Assembly (NCBI RefSeq): GCF_002813245.1
Contig: NZ_PHUF01000002.1
Coordinates: forward strand, 62,001 to 126,000
Length of the DNA stretch: 64,000 nt
Direction of reading: 5' to 3'
Origin: Novosphingobium kunmingense
GTDB lineage: Bacteria > Pseudomonadota > Alphaproteobacteria > Sphingomonadales > Sphingomonadaceae
A model generated the notes under the pieces. The model searched no databases, was not told the DNA's origin, and saw only the letters and a list, made by a program, of their open reading frames with translations. Of the stretch, positions 9,294 through 19,055 are shown piece after piece (position 1 is the first letter of the stretch; each line of letters starts with the position of its first letter). A program made the position numbers and the translations under genes.

Positions 9294-12200
9294 ATGATCG
9301 TTCGCAAACTGCTTCGCGCAGCGTGCCTTGGTGGCATTTCGCTTGGGGCCCTGGCCGGTGCGGCTCAGGCCCAGGACATTTCGACGCCGGACACCGCGCA
9401 AGCCGACGATAAGGACGGCATCGTCGTGACCGGCTCGCGCATTCGCCAGGACCCGGCCAAGTCCGCTCTGCCGCTTCAGATCGTCACGCCCGACGATCTC
9501 AGCCGCGAAGGGATCAGCAATCCCGAACAGCTGATTTCGTTCCTCGCCTCGAACGGCAACGGCGCTGACAATCTGGCCTCGAACTCCGACGTCATCAGCG
9601 GCGCAGGGCGCGGCGCGAACGGGCTTTCGTCTGCCAATCTCCGCGGCCAGGGGCCATCGTCCACGCTGGTCCTGCTCAACGGCCGGCGTGTCGCGGCCCA
9701 CGGGCTGTCCGGGGCGGCTGTCGACGTCAACCAGGTCCCCCTGGCGGCAATAGAGCGGGTCGAAATCCTCAAGGACGGGGCTTCGGCGATCTACGGCACC
9801 GACGCGATCGGCGGGGTCATCAACTTCATCACCAAGAAGAACTTCCGCGGCATCGACCTGACCGGTTTCTACGATATTACGGAGGAAGGGGACAGCCCGA
9901 TGCGCCGTCTTTCGGGCACGGTCGGTTTCGGTGATCTGGATAACCAGGGCTTCAACGTCATGGCCTCGGTCAGCAAGAGCTGGAACGGCGCGCTGTTCGG
10001 CAAGGACCGCGATTTCGTGAACGGCAACCAGCCAAGCCGGGGGCTGTCGATCGACACCCGCGGCACGCCGATCGCGACTGCCTTCCCGCTCAACCCGCCC
10101 GCGACGGGTATCGGCATCACGGGGGGCGGTACCTTGTTGGGGAACACGACGGGGACGTTGACCAACCTGACCGTCAATGGCGTCCGGATGAACGGCGGGG
10201 TCAACGTTCTCGATCTGCCCGGCGGCGCCGGTTGCGATTCGATGGCCGGTGGGATGGCATACGACGAAGTGCTATGGGTCACCCCCGGCGCGGCTCTGGC
10301 CTGCGCCTGGGACACGGGTCGTGCGGTTACCCTTCAGCAACCGATCGATACCCTGACCTACTACGGCCGTGCAACGGCGCGACTGGGCGATCACGAGCTG
10401 TTTGCCGAAGTGACCGGGTCCAAGGCCCACTCGAGCAAGCTGTTCTCGAACAACCAGTATTCAGCGAACAACACCTCGCTTCCCATCGCCTACCCGCTCA
10501 ATTCCCTGACCGCCGCGACATACAACGACATCTATGACCGGCTGGCCGCGGTGTTGCCCGGCCTGGGCGCGGTTGGCGACCGCACCGTTGATGCCAACGG
10601 GCGATACGGATTGCCGATCGCCTACCGCTGGCGCTGCGTTGCCTGCGGCAACCGCGAATACACGACCGATACAAAGACTTTCCGTGCCGCGATCGGGCTT
10701 GAAGGCCCGATCACGGACAACTGGGAATACCGCATCGGTGGCGGCTATGCGGAAAGCCAGGCCACCTCGATCCTGGGTTCGGGCTACCATTACCGCGGCG
10801 TGTTCCCCAGCAATGCCGCAGCCGTCGCCTCCGGAACCGGCGCAACGCTTGCCGGTCAGGCCGATCCGCGCGCACCGACCGCGCCGGGCGCCACGGCACC
10901 GGGCATCGTCGGCCTGCTCAACAGCGGCATCCTCAATCCCTTTTCCATCGTTCAGACGCCCCAGGCGCTGGCTGCGCTTGAAGCGGTCTCGGCAAAGGGC
11001 ACCCGGCTCTACGGCGGCAAATATACCCTGTGGCAGGCCGACGCCGCTGTGACCGGCGATCTGTTCGAACTGCCCGGCGGCACGGTCAAGATTGCCGTGG
11101 GTGCCGATTATCGCCGTGAAGGCTATGGTTTCGACGGGTCGGTTGCCGGCGACCAACTCAGATCGCCCGACATCTTCAATGTCGCGTTCGACAATGCGAA
11201 CCAGTTCTCCAAGGTCACGCGGGACGTGAAGGCCGCCTATGCCGAAGTGCTGGTTCCGGTGATCGATTCCTTCGAGATAACCGGCGCCGTTCGGGTCGAC
11301 GATTACACCGGTTTCGGGAGCACCGTGAACCCCAAGGTCACCGCGAAGTTCGAACCGGTCGACTGGCTGATGATACGCGGATCCTATGGCACCGGCTTCC
11401 GGGTGCCGACCTTCAACCAGATCTTCAATGGGGTGACCCAGACGCCCAACCCGGGCGGGGGTCTGACCGATCCGACGACCTGTCCCGCCGGTGGGTCAGT
11501 GAACGTCACGCCGGGCTGCAACCAGATCAATCCGGATTCGATCAACGGCGGCAATCGCAATCTCGGACCCGAGACGTCCGAGCAGTTCAGCGCCGGCATC
11601 GTCCTTCGGCCGACCTCGCGGTTCAGCCTGTCGGCCGACTACTGGAACATCGCCGTCGACAACGTGATCGGCTCGATCACGCTGACCCAGTTGTTCGCCA
11701 ACATCGCGGCCTTCCCCGAACGCATCGAACGCACGAACGGGATCATCACGCTGGTCGATCTTCGAACCGGCAATTTCGGTTCGCGCCGGACCAGCGGGAT
11801 CGACTTTTCTGGCCGCGCGGCGTTCGATGCCGCTGCCGGGACGCTTTCCGCCGGTTTCGATGGCACTCTGCTCCTGACGAAGAAGGAAAAGCTGCTGCCG
11901 AACCTGCCCTATACGAACCTGCGCGGCGTCTATTCGCTGACCGGCGATATCGGGATCAAGTGGAAGCACAACGCCTGGATCAGCTTCACCAAGGATGACT
12001 TTACCCTGTCGTTCTCGCAGATCTATCGTGGCGGCTATGCCAACGGCTGGCTACCGCGGATCACCAGCCCGAACGTCAGCGCGACACGTCCCGACTACAA
12101 CGATCGCGTCAAGGCGTACCATATCTACAACCTCTCGGCCACGCAGCGCATCGACGAGAACTTCCAGCTCACGCTTGGCGTGCGGAACCTGTTCAACGCC

Positions 12201-12317
12201 GATCCGCCGTTTGCGATCACCTATGACACCGACACCGGCACCGGCAGTTCGTGGGAGCCGCGCGTTGCGGATCCGCGCGGGAGGTCGTTCACGGTTGCCG
12301 CAGAGGTCAAGTTCTGA
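9294..12317 (+). CDS. TonB-dependent outer-membrane receptor
   Basis: A 1007-residue receptor. The signal peptide (1-26, cleavage AQA/QD) is followed by a plug domain starting with GIVVTGSRI (about 42-50) and carrying LVLLNGRRV and IERVEILKDGASAIYGTDAIGGV. A large beta-barrel ends in a terminal Phe. The start is supported by AAGGGGGG about 8 bases upstream. Unusually, the putative extracellular loops contain cysteines: Cys314, Cys337, a close pair Cys448/Cys451 (RWRCVACGN), and another pair near 725-740, which suggests disulfide-stapled loops. It stands alone with a strong terminator after it and no regulator or transporter partner, so the ligand is unknown; peptides, plant glycans or siderophores are possible. 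Confidence 0.94.
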   Translation: MIVRKLLRAACLGGISLGALAGAAQAQDISTPDTAQADDKDGIVVTGSRIRQDPAKSALPLQIVTPDDLSREGISNPEQLISFLASNGNGADNLASNSDVISGAGRGANGLSSANLRGQGPSSTLVLLNGRRVAAHGLSGAAVDVNQVPLAAIERVEILKDGASAIYGTDAIGGVINFITKKNFRGIDLTGFYDITEEGDSPMRRLSGTVGFGDLDNQGFNVMASVSKSWNGALFGKDRDFVNGNQPSRGLSIDTRGTPIATAFPLNPPATGIGITGGGTLLGNTTGTLTNLTVNGVRMNGGVNVLDLPGGAGCDSMAGGMAYDEVLWVTPGAALACAWDTGRAVTLQQPIDTLTYYGRATARLGDHELFAEVTGSKAHSSKLFSNNQYSANNTSLPIAYPLNSLTAATYNDIYDRLAAVLPGLGAVGDRTVDANGRYGLPIAYRWRCVACGNREYTTDTKTFRAAIGLEGPITDNWEYRIGGGYAESQATSILGSGYHYRGVFPSNAAAVASGTGATLAGQADPRAPTAPGATAPGIVGLLNSGILNPFSIVQTPQALAALEAVSAKGTRLYGGKYTLWQADAAVTGDLFELPGGTVKIAVGADYRREGYGFDGSVAGDQLRSPDIFNVAFDNANQFSKVTRDVKAAYAEVLVPVIDSFEITGAVRVDDYTGFGSTVNPKVTAKFEPVDWLMIRGSYGTGFRVPTFNQIFNGVTQTPNPGGGLTDPTTCPAGGSVNVTPGCNQINPDSINGGNRNLGPETSEQFSAGIVLRPTSRFSLSADYWNIAVDNVIGSITLTQLFANIAAFPERIERTNGIITLVDLRTGNFGSRRTSGIDFSGRAAFDAAAGTLSAGFDGTLLLTKKEKLLPNLPYTNLRGVYSLTGDIGIKWKHNAWISFTKDDFTLSFSQIYRGGYANGWLPRITSPNVSATRPDYNDRVKAYHIYNLSATQRIDENFQLTLGVRNLFNADPPFAITYDTDTGTGSSWEPRVADPRGRSFTVAAEVKF

Positions 12318-12339
12318 GGCTGGCGAACAGCGACAATCC

Positions 12340-12371
12340 ATGGGGCGGCCGTTGGGTCGCCCCATTTTTTT
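12340..12371 (+). terminator. Intrinsic terminator after the TonB receptor gene
   Basis: An 11-bp stem (12340-12350 with 12355-12365, one G-U pair) with a GTTG loop is followed by T at 12365-12371. It begins 22 bases after the receptor stop. Its stem (ATGGGGCGGCC) resembles the terminator at 28-66, which may reflect a common terminator style in this genome. Confidence 0.9.
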
Positions 12372-12440
12372 GTCCGATGGTCTGGGGAAGACAGAGGCTA
12401 TCCGATTGCCCGTGCCATGCGGCCCGTTCATAAGCCCGCC

Positions 12441-13748
12441 ATGACGGTTCACGAGGCGCACCGCGGGAAGACGCTTGTCGAGGGTGGATCGGCGCTGGCT
12501 CTGGTGCCGCGCTGGCTCGGGCGGCTGTGGGCGGGCGGCTTCAACCGCCTGCTCGACCGGGTAGACGCGGGGCTGGAGCAGGGCCTCGTTCGCGTCGGTC
12601 TGCCCGACGGGACGATCCGCCAGCTCGGCGGCCGCGCGCCCGGCTTCGAGGCGGAGGTTACCGTACACGACTGGCGCGCGTTGCTGCGCCTGGCCACGGC
12701 AGGCTCGGTCGGCTGCTACCAGGGCTGGGAGGCGGGCGACTGGTCCAGCCCCGATCCGGTCACGCTGTTTGCGCTGTTCTGCGCCAACGCCGTCCCGCTG
12801 GGCGATGCGGCGCGATCGCATGGCCCGTGGCGCTGGGTCGGGCGGCTGATCCACCGTCTCAACCGCAACAGCCGCGGCGGCGCGGCGCGCAACATTCACG
12901 CCCATTACGATCTCGGCAACGATTTCTACGCCGCCTGGCTCGATCCCACGATGATCTATTCCAGCGCCATCTTCGGCGACGATCTTGACGAAGACGAACC
13001 GAACCGTCCGCGCAACCTGCACCAGTTCTTTTCCGAACTGAGCATCGGACAGAATCGCAAGTGCGATGCGATCGATCGGCGGTTGGCCTTGCGCCAAGGT
13101 GACCGGCTGCTCGAGATCGGGGCGGGGTGGGGCACGCTGGCCGCGTTCCTGGCCGAAAAGTACGACGCCGACGTGGTGGGGCTGAGCCTGTCTGACGAAC
13201 AGATCGCCTGGGCGCGCGAGCACTGGAAGCTGACGGCCGGTTCGTTCGACTACCGCAAGCAGGACTACCGTGACATGGCGGGCACCTTCGACGCCGTGGT
13301 CAGTGTCGAAATGGTCGAGGCGGTGGGGCAGGAATACTGGCCCGATTTCTTCGATTGCCTCGATCGCAACCTGAAACCCGGCGGACGCGCGGTTCTGCAA
13401 TATATCGCGATCGACGACCGCGTGTTCCCGGCCTATTCGCGCGGATCGGACTTCATCCAGACCTATATTTTCCCGGGCGGGATGCTGGTCAGCGAGAGCG
13501 CCTTCCGCGCCCTTGCGGCCGAGCGCGGTCTGCAATGGACCGACCAGCACGATTTCGGTCTCGACTACGCCGAAACGCTCTATCTGTGGCGGATGAACTT
13601 CGACGAGGCGGTGGCAAGCGGTGCCATTCCCGACGGTTTCGATGACCGTTTCATCCGCCTCTGGCGGTTCTACCTGATGTATTGCGAAGGCGGCTTCCGC
13701 GGCGGCCTGATCGACGTCGCGCAGGTCACGCTGATCAAGCCGGCCTGA
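12441..13748 (+). CDS. Cyclopropane-fatty-acyl-phospholipid synthase family methyltransferase (copy 1)
   Basis: A 435-residue SAM-dependent enzyme of the CFA synthase family, which adds a methylene across double bonds of membrane lipid acyl chains. The motif AHYDLGNDFYAAWLD precedes the SAM-binding motif LEIGAGWGTLAAFL, followed by VVSVEMVEAVGQEYW and the C-terminal YLMYCEGGFRGG. About 120 residues of N-terminal lipid-binding domain are present. The start is uncertain: ATG at 12441 or 12417; neither has a strong ribosome-binding site. A second family member lies at 41081-42346. The GAGWG variant and substrate side differ from that copy, so the two may act on different lipids. Confidence 0.88.
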   Translation: MTVHEAHRGKTLVEGGSALALVPRWLGRLWAGGFNRLLDRVDAGLEQGLVRVGLPDGTIRQLGGRAPGFEAEVTVHDWRALLRLATAGSVGCYQGWEAGDWSSPDPVTLFALFCANAVPLGDAARSHGPWRWVGRLIHRLNRNSRGGAARNIHAHYDLGNDFYAAWLDPTMIYSSAIFGDDLDEDEPNRPRNLHQFFSELSIGQNRKCDAIDRRLALRQGDRLLEIGAGWGTLAAFLAEKYDADVVGLSLSDEQIAWAREHWKLTAGSFDYRKQDYRDMAGTFDAVVSVEMVEAVGQEYWPDFFDCLDRNLKPGGRAVLQYIAIDDRVFPAYSRGSDFIQTYIFPGGMLVSESAFRALAAERGLQWTDQHDFGLDYAETLYLWRMNFDEAVASGAIPDGFDDRFIRLWRFYLMYCEGGFRGGLIDVAQVTLIKPA

Positions 13749-13754
13749 TCGCCG

Positions 13755-14114
13755 TCAGGCGACCGGGCGGAACTGGCTGCCACCGCGAAAGCGGGTGAGG
13801 ATGTTGTCGTGAACGATCGGGCTCAGCAGGTTGTCGAAGGCGCAACCGGCCAGGCTGTTGTCCCACCAGATCACTTCGGCCTGCAGGCTTTCGAGGCCCG
13901 GCAGGGTCAGCCAGCATACGGTGCCCGGCTGAAGGCGGTTGACCGCCGCGGCGCAGAACCCGCTCAACGACAGGTCGTGGACCACCGTCTGGAAGCCACG
14001 GGCCCCCGAAATGCGCATGGTCGCTGGAATGTTGATGCGCGTCCGCGGCGCCGAACGGTCTTCCTGCGCGGCCGTGAAGTACGAGTCCCGAGTGCCCAGC
14101 AAATATTCGTTCAT
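13755..14114 (-). CDS. PilZ domain protein
   Basis: A 119-residue protein that is almost entirely one PilZ domain, the cyclic-di-GMP receptor fold. It has an Arg-rich N-terminal stretch RSAPRTRINIP, the second motif DLSLSGFC (D-x-S-x-x-G) and a WWDNSLAGCAF strand. The arginine spacing is not the textbook RxxxR, so nucleotide binding is probable rather than certain. It faces the CFA gene tail to tail with six bases between stops; a 6-bp inverted repeat (GCCTGA/TCAGGC, 13743-13760) includes both stop codons. No partner gene nearby indicates which process it controls. Confidence 0.8.
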   Translation of the reverse strand: MNEYLLGTRDSYFTAAQEDRSAPRTRINIPATMRISGARGFQTVVHDLSLSGFCAAAVNRLQPGTVCWLTLPGLESLQAEVIWWDNSLAGCAFDNLLSPIVHDNILTRFRGGSQFRPVA

Positions 14115-14198
14115 GTCGTGCGCCCCTCACTGCAAGCATGACCGTAAATCCGGTCCGATACGCCTTACATGGTATGGAGGGTTGCGGTTGCCGAGGCT

Positions 14199-14912
14199 TT
14201 AGGAGGAATGGTTAACGCGTTCGCGGTGCGGGCTGGCGATCTGTTCACCAAGTAACGCGACGATGCGGTCCGCAACGACTGACGCCGGCTTCACCGAAGC
14301 CGGGTCTTCGCCCGGATAGGCCCGCGCACGCATGTCTGTGCGGGTCGCGCCTGGATCGACGATCGCGACCTTCAACGAACTGATATTGCAGGTTTCCTGC
14401 GCGTAACAGTCGACCAGCACCTCGGCTGCCGCCTTGCTGGCGGCGTAGGCTCCCCAATAGGCGCGGGGCGCCGTCGCGACGCTGGTCGTCAGATAGACGA
14501 GCCGTGGATCGACCGCCTTGCGCAGCAGCGGATCGAAGCGTGCGATGAGCGCCTGGGTTGCGAGCAGGTTGACCGTCAGCGCGCGGCTTAGGGCGACCTG
14601 GTCGATATCCTTGACCGCTGTCAGCTCGGGCAGGACCGCTGCGCCATGGACCAGTATGTCAATCGACGGCCAGCGTCCGGCCAGGGCGTTGGCCAGTCGC
14701 GCGATGGAATCGGCGTCGGTCAGGTCGACCGGCGCTATCGTCGCCGCGCCGCCGGCCTCGAAGATCCGCTCTTCGATGGCTTCGAGCTTCGTGGTGTCGC
14801 GCGCAGTCAGGACAACGTGGGCGCCGGCGGCGGCCAGGGCCTCGGCCACGGCCGCGCCAATCCCCTTGCTCGCCCCGGTGACGAGCGCGATCCTGCCAGT
14901 GAGGTCAGTCAT
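14199..14912 (-). CDS. SDR family NAD(P)-dependent oxidoreductase
   Basis: A 237-residue short-chain dehydrogenase. The nucleotide motif TGASKGIG is at 12-19, the NAG-like position is HGAAVL, and the active site is YWGAYAASK. The start overlaps the purF stop as ATGA, so it is co-transcribed with and translationally coupled to purF. A purF-SDR pairing recurs in alphaproteobacteria (from memory), but its metabolic meaning is unclear. The substrate cannot be inferred. Confidence 0.9.
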   Translation of the reverse strand: MTDLTGRIALVTGASKGIGAAVAEALAAAGAHVVLTARDTTKLEAIEERIFEAGGAATIAPVDLTDADSIARLANALAGRWPSIDILVHGAAVLPELTAVKDIDQVALSRALTVNLLATQALIARFDPLLRKAVDPRLVYLTTSVATAPRAYWGAYAASKAAAEVLVDCYAQETCNISSLKVAIVDPGATRTDMRARAYPGEDPASVKPASVVADRIVALLGEQIASPHRERVNHSS

Positions 14913-16396
14913 GCGACCTTGCCGACCGCCAGAGGAAGCTGATCCTCGTCCGCCTCGCGCTCACCCAGGTCGGTAAGCCGGGTCGGATAGTCGCCGGTAA
15001 AGCAGGCGTCGCAGTGCTGCGGGCAAGCGGAGTTGCGCTGATTTTCGCCCACCGCACGGTAAAGCCCGTCGATCGAGACGAAGGCGAGGCTGTCGGCCTG
15101 GATGAACTCGGCCATTTCGGGCACGCTCATCCGCGCGGCGAGCAGCTTGTGCCGCTCGGGCGTGTCGACCCCGTAGTAGCAGCTGTTGTTGGTCGGCGGG
15201 CTGGCGACCCGGAAATGCACTTCCTTGGCGCCGGCATCGCGCATCATCTGCACGATCTTCATCGATGTGGTGCCGCGCACGATCGAATCGTCGATCAGCA
15301 CGATGCGCTTGCCTTGGACCAGCGCGCGGTTGGCGTTGTGCTTGCGCTTCACGTCGGCGTGGCGCGCGCCGTCCGACGGCTGGATGAAGGTGCGCCCGAC
15401 GTAGTGCGAGCGGATGATGCCGAGGCCGAAGGGGATGCCCGACTGCTGGGCATAGCCGATCGCCGCAGGCACGCCGCTGTCGGGCACCGGAACCACCAGG
15501 TCGGCCTCGACCGGGGCTTCCCTGGCCAGTTCGGCGCCGATCTGGCGGCGCACTTCATAGACGGACTGGCCGCCCATCACCGAATCCGGCCGGCTGAAAT
15601 AGACGTGTTCGAAGATGCAGGGCCGCGACGGATGGCTGCCGAAGGGGCGGTGGCTGGAAACGCGGCCATCCTGGCGCACTTCGACGATCTCGCCGGGCTC
15701 GATCTCGCGGACGAATTCGGCCCCGACCACGTCGAGCGCCACCGTTTCGCTGGCAAAGACCGTCGCATCGCCAATCCGCCCCATGACCAGCGGCCGGATG
15801 CCCAGCGGGTCGCGGCAGGCGATCATGCGCTTGGGCGTCATGCAGATCAGCGAATAGGCGCCTTCGACCATGCGCAGCGCATCGACCAGGCGGTCCATCA
15901 GCGTGGGGTATCGGCTGGTGGCGATAAGGTGGATTATCACCTCGGTATCCGAGGTCGACTGGAAGATCGCGCCCTTGGCCACCAGTTCGGCCTTGAGGTG
16001 CATCGCGTTGGATATGTTGCCGTTGTGCGCGATCGAGAACCCGCCGCGGGCAAGGTCGGCATGAAGCGGCTGGACGTTGCGCAGGCCCGAACCACCGGTG
16101 GTCGAATAGCGCACGTGGCCCGATGCCATGTCGCCGGGCAGTTCGGACAGGATCGCGTGGTCGGAAAACACCTGTGCGACGTGGCCGATGCCGCGACGGG
16201 CGAAGAATTCGTGGCCGTCCCAGCTGACGATGCCGCAGGCCTCCTGCCCGCGATGCTGCAGGGCGTGGAGCCCCAGCGCCGTCATCGCGGCGGCGTCCTT
16301 GGTGCCGATGACACCGAAGATGCCGCATTCCTCGCGCAATTTGTCGCCGTCCGCATCCCACGGCGTTTCGTCGCGCGAGCTGTCATTCATAATCAT
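14909..16396 (-). CDS. purF: Amidophosphoribosyltransferase
   Basis: A 495-residue enzyme that catalyses the first committed step of purine synthesis, moving glutamine amide nitrogen to PRPP. After a propeptide of about 20 residues, the catalytic Cys follows two glutamates (REECGIFGV), as in self-processed PurF enzymes. The glutaminase motif ALQHRGQEACGI and the PRPP loop VLIDDSIVRGTTS are present, and cysteines in the C-terminal part (CPQHCDACFTGDYP) match the Fe-S type. I took the ATG at 16396; a second ATG at 16390 is possible. It is divergent from lolC, with 170 bases between them. Confidence 0.97.
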   Translation of the reverse strand: MIMNDSSRDETPWDADGDKLREECGIFGVIGTKDAAAMTALGLHALQHRGQEACGIVSWDGHEFFARRGIGHVAQVFSDHAILSELPGDMASGHVRYSTTGGSGLRNVQPLHADLARGGFSIAHNGNISNAMHLKAELVAKGAIFQSTSDTEVIIHLIATSRYPTLMDRLVDALRMVEGAYSLICMTPKRMIACRDPLGIRPLVMGRIGDATVFASETVALDVVGAEFVREIEPGEIVEVRQDGRVSSHRPFGSHPSRPCIFEHVYFSRPDSVMGGQSVYEVRRQIGAELAREAPVEADLVVPVPDSGVPAAIGYAQQSGIPFGLGIIRSHYVGRTFIQPSDGARHADVKRKHNANRALVQGKRIVLIDDSIVRGTTSMKIVQMMRDAGAKEVHFRVASPPTNNSCYYGVDTPERHKLLAARMSVPEMAEFIQADSLAFVSIDGLYRAVGENQRNSACPQHCDACFTGDYPTRLTDLGEREADEDQLPLAVGKVA

Positions 16397-16566
16397 GGGT
16401 ATCGCCTGGCCTCGATGAGCACCCTGTCGGGCGCGCATGTGGCCTTTCCGGCGTCCGAAAGCAAGGGCGCGGGCGCAGATCGCCGGTGAAAGCGGTCTGC
16501 CTTGCCACTGCGGGCCTGCCCGCCTACATCGGCGGCTCCTGCCAGCCTGACCAGACGAGCCCCTGC

Positions 16567-17808
16567 TTGATCCTTTCCCCTTTTGAATGGACGATTGCCA
16601 AACGCTACATGCTGCCCGGCCGCGGAGAGGCGTTCATCGCCCTGGTCGCAGGGATCAGCCTGGTCGCGGTCATGCTGGGCGTGGCCGCGCTGGTCATCGT
16701 GATGAGCGTGATGAACGGATTCCGCGCCGAACTGTTCGACAAGATCGTCGGCCTCAACGGCCATGCCATTGTCCAGGCTTATGGCGGGCGGCTGGAAAAC
16801 TGGCGCGAGGTGCTGAAGCAGGTCGAGGCGACGCCCGATGTGACGCGCGCCTCGCCGTTGATCGAGCAGCCGCTTCTGGGCAGCCTTAACGGCCGGGTCG
16901 AGGCGGTCTTCGCCCGCGGCAACACCCAGGCCGACATTCAGCGGCTGGCGCCTAAGGTCAAGGCCGGTTCAATCGCCGGGGTGACGCCGGACAGCGGCAA
17001 CGTGGCGATCGGCTCGCAGCTTGCGCAAAACATCGGCGCCCGGGTGGGCGACAAGATCACGATCATCAACCCGCAGGGTCAGTCGACCCCCTTCGGCACG
17101 GTCCCGCGCGAGATTTCGTACAACATCGCCGCGATCTTCGAGATTGGCATCTACGACTACGACGAACGCTTCGTCGTCATGCCGCTGCTTGACGCGCAGA
17201 CCCTCCTCCTGTCCGGCGATACGGTGGGCATGATCGAGGTTCAGGTGACCGATCCCGACAACGTCCAGCAAATCCTCGAGCCGGTCCGGCAACGACTGGG
17301 CGGACAGGCCGTGGTCACCGACTGGCGGACGATCAACGCCAGTCTGTTCGAAGCATTGGCGGTGGAACGCGTGGCCATGTTCGTGGTGCTGTCGATCATT
17401 GTGCTGGTGGCGGTGTTCAACATCCTGTCGAGCCTGATCATGCTGGTTCGCGCCAAGACGCGCGACATCGCGATCCTGCGGACCATGGGCGCCTCGCGCA
17501 AATCGCTGCTCAAGATCTTCGTGACCATCGGCTTCGTGATCGGGGCTCTGGGCACGGTCGCGGGGCTCGTCCTGGGCCTGATCTTCCTGTTCTTCCGCCA
17601 GTCGATCGTGCGCGGTGTGGAGATCGTCACCGGGCAGAACCTGTGGGACCCGTCGATCCGCTTCCTGACCGAGCTGCCCAGCCGCAGCGATCCGTTCGAA
17701 ATCGCGGTTATCTGCGGCATGGCGCTGGTCTTCAGCTTCCTCGCCACGCTCTATCCGGCGCTGCGCGCGGCGAGTACCGATCCGGTCCAGGTGCTGCGTT
17801 ATGAGTGA
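16567..17808 (+). CDS. lolC: Lipoprotein-releasing ABC transporter permease (LolC/LolE family)
   Basis: A 413-residue inner-membrane subunit that, with LolD, extracts lipoproteins for delivery to the outer membrane. One N-terminal helix (about 20-42), a large periplasmic domain and three C-terminal helices with the FtsX fold (from about residue 275) are visible. I propose the TTG at 16567, which gives [12 protein letters not shown], the usual start of this family in sphingomonads; a GTG at 16486 would add a 27-residue tail without family likeness. The gene overlaps lolD by 8 bases. Only one permease is present, as in organisms with a single LolF-like subunit. Confidence 0.93.
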   Translation: MILSPFEWTIAKRYMLPGRGEAFIALVAGISLVAVMLGVAALVIVMSVMNGFRAELFDKIVGLNGHAIVQAYGGRLENWREVLKQVEATPDVTRASPLIEQPLLGSLNGRVEAVFARGNTQADIQRLAPKVKAGSIAGVTPDSGNVAIGSQLAQNIGARVGDKITIINPQGQSTPFGTVPREISYNIAAIFEIGIYDYDERFVVMPLLDAQTLLLSGDTVGMIEVQVTDPDNVQQILEPVRQRLGGQAVVTDWRTINASLFEALAVERVAMFVVLSIIVLVAVFNILSSLIMLVRAKTRDIAILRTMGASRKSLLKIFVTIGFVIGALGTVAGLVLGLIFLFFRQSIVRGVEIVTGQNLWDPSIRFLTELPSRSDPFEIAVICGMALVFSFLATLYPALRAASTDPVQVLRYE

Positions 17809-18490
17809 AATGATGCTTCGCGATGCCGTGGTCAGGCTGACCTTGCTGACTCGCAGCTTCGAACAGGGCGGGGTGCGGATCGATGTGCTGCGCGGGGTCA
17901 ACCTGGCGGTCGCGCCGGGAGAGATCGTCGCCCTGCTTGGCCCCTCGGGGTCGGGCAAATCGACGCTTCTTCAGGCTGTCGGCCTGCTGGAGGGCGGGTT
18001 TGGCGGCAGGATCGAGATCGACGGCGTCGATGCCTCGGCGCTCGACGGCGATGCGCGCACCGTGCTGCGGCGAGACAAGGTCGGCTTCGTCTATCAGTTC
18101 CACCACCTGCTGCCCGATTTCAATGCGATCGAGAACGTGGTCCTGCCGCAGATGGTCGCAGGCAAGACGCGCGGCGAGGCCGAGGCGCGGGCGACCGAGC
18201 TGCTCGATGCACTCGGCCTCGGCGCGCGGCTCGATCACCGGCCCAGTCAGCTTTCGGGCGGAGAGCAGCAGCGCGTCGCCGTGGCCCGCGCGCTGGCCAA
18301 CCGCCCGACATTGGTCCTTGCCGACGAGCCGACCGGCAACCTTGACGAAAAGACGGCCGACACTGTGCTCGGCCAGTTCCTCGAACTGGTCCGCGGCACC
18401 GGCAGCGCCGCACTGGTCGCAACGCACAACGAACGCCTGGCCCTGTCGATGGACCGCGTGGTCCGCCTGCACGAAGGAGTGCTGCAATGA
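17801..18490 (+). CDS. lolD: Lipoprotein-releasing ABC transporter ATPase
   Basis: A 229-residue ATPase of the MacB/LolD family. Walker [10 protein letters not shown], signature [15 protein letters not shown], Walker [13 protein letters not shown] and the LolD-type Q-loop region [17 protein letters not shown] are all present. It overlaps lolC by 8 bases and the glutathione peroxidase start by 4 (ATGA), so the three are one operon. It powers the LolC subunit at the inner face of the inner membrane. Confidence 0.96.
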   Translation: MSEMMLRDAVVRLTLLTRSFEQGGVRIDVLRGVNLAVAPGEIVALLGPSGSGKSTLLQAVGLLEGGFGGRIEIDGVDASALDGDARTVLRRDKVGFVYQFHHLLPDFNAIENVVLPQMVAGKTRGEAEARATELLDALGLGARLDHRPSQLSGGEQQRVAVARALANRPTLVLADEPTGNLDEKTADTVLGQFLELVRGTGSAALVATHNERLALSMDRVVRLHEGVLQ

Positions 18491-18975
18491 GCGAAGCCAA
18501 GACAATCGCCGATTTCACCGCCACGCTGCCCAGTGGCGAGGAGATCAGCCTTGCCGACAAGCTCGGCAAGGTGATCCTGGTCGTCAACACAGCCAGCAAG
18601 TGCGGCTTTACCCCGCAGTACGACGGGCTCGAAGCGCTGTGGAAGAAGTATGGCGCCCGGGGCTTCGAGGTCATCGCCTTTCCCTGCAACCAGTTCGGCG
18701 CGCAGGAGCCGGGCAGTGCGGACGAGATCGCCGAGTTCTGCAAGGTCAACTTCGGCCTCAGCTTTCCGCTGATGGGCAAGATCGACGTCAATGGCCCTGA
18801 CGCGACCCCGCTTTACGACTGGCTGAAAAGCGAGGCGCCGGGGCTGATGGGATCGAAGTCGGTCAAGTGGAACTTCACCAAGTTCCTGATCGACCGCAAG
18901 GGCCAGGTCGTGCGGCGCTACGCCCCGCAGGACAAGCCAGCGAGCCTCGAAAAGGATATCGAAAAGCTGCTGTGA
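18487..18975 (+). CDS. Glutathione peroxidase
   Basis: A 162-residue thiol peroxidase of the GPx family, cysteine type. The peroxidatic Cys39 lies in [11 protein letters not shown], the second motif is [12 protein letters not shown], and the catalytic Trp and Asn appear in VKWNFTKFL. It removes hydroperoxides, more likely with thioredoxin than glutathione given the cysteine type. The ATGA overlap with lolD ties it to the Lol operon, a link with no obvious functional logic apart from envelope stress. Confidence 0.94.
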   Translation: MSEAKTIADFTATLPSGEEISLADKLGKVILVVNTASKCGFTPQYDGLEALWKKYGARGFEVIAFPCNQFGAQEPGSADEIAEFCKVNFGLSFPLMGKIDVNGPDATPLYDWLKSEAPGLMGSKSVKWNFTKFLIDRKGQVVRRYAPQDKPASLEKDIEKLL

Positions 18976-19055
18976 AAGGTGCTGCACAGGCTTTTCCCCG
19001 CCTAGCCCGGCGACTGCCCTTGATCGTGCGCATGCGCGGGCGTTAGCTTTCGCAG

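Noticed and set aside
16486..16566. Upstream GTG at 16486 as the lolC start
   Set aside because: The extra 27 residues have no family likeness, whereas the TTG at 16567 gives the expected N-terminus; still possible.
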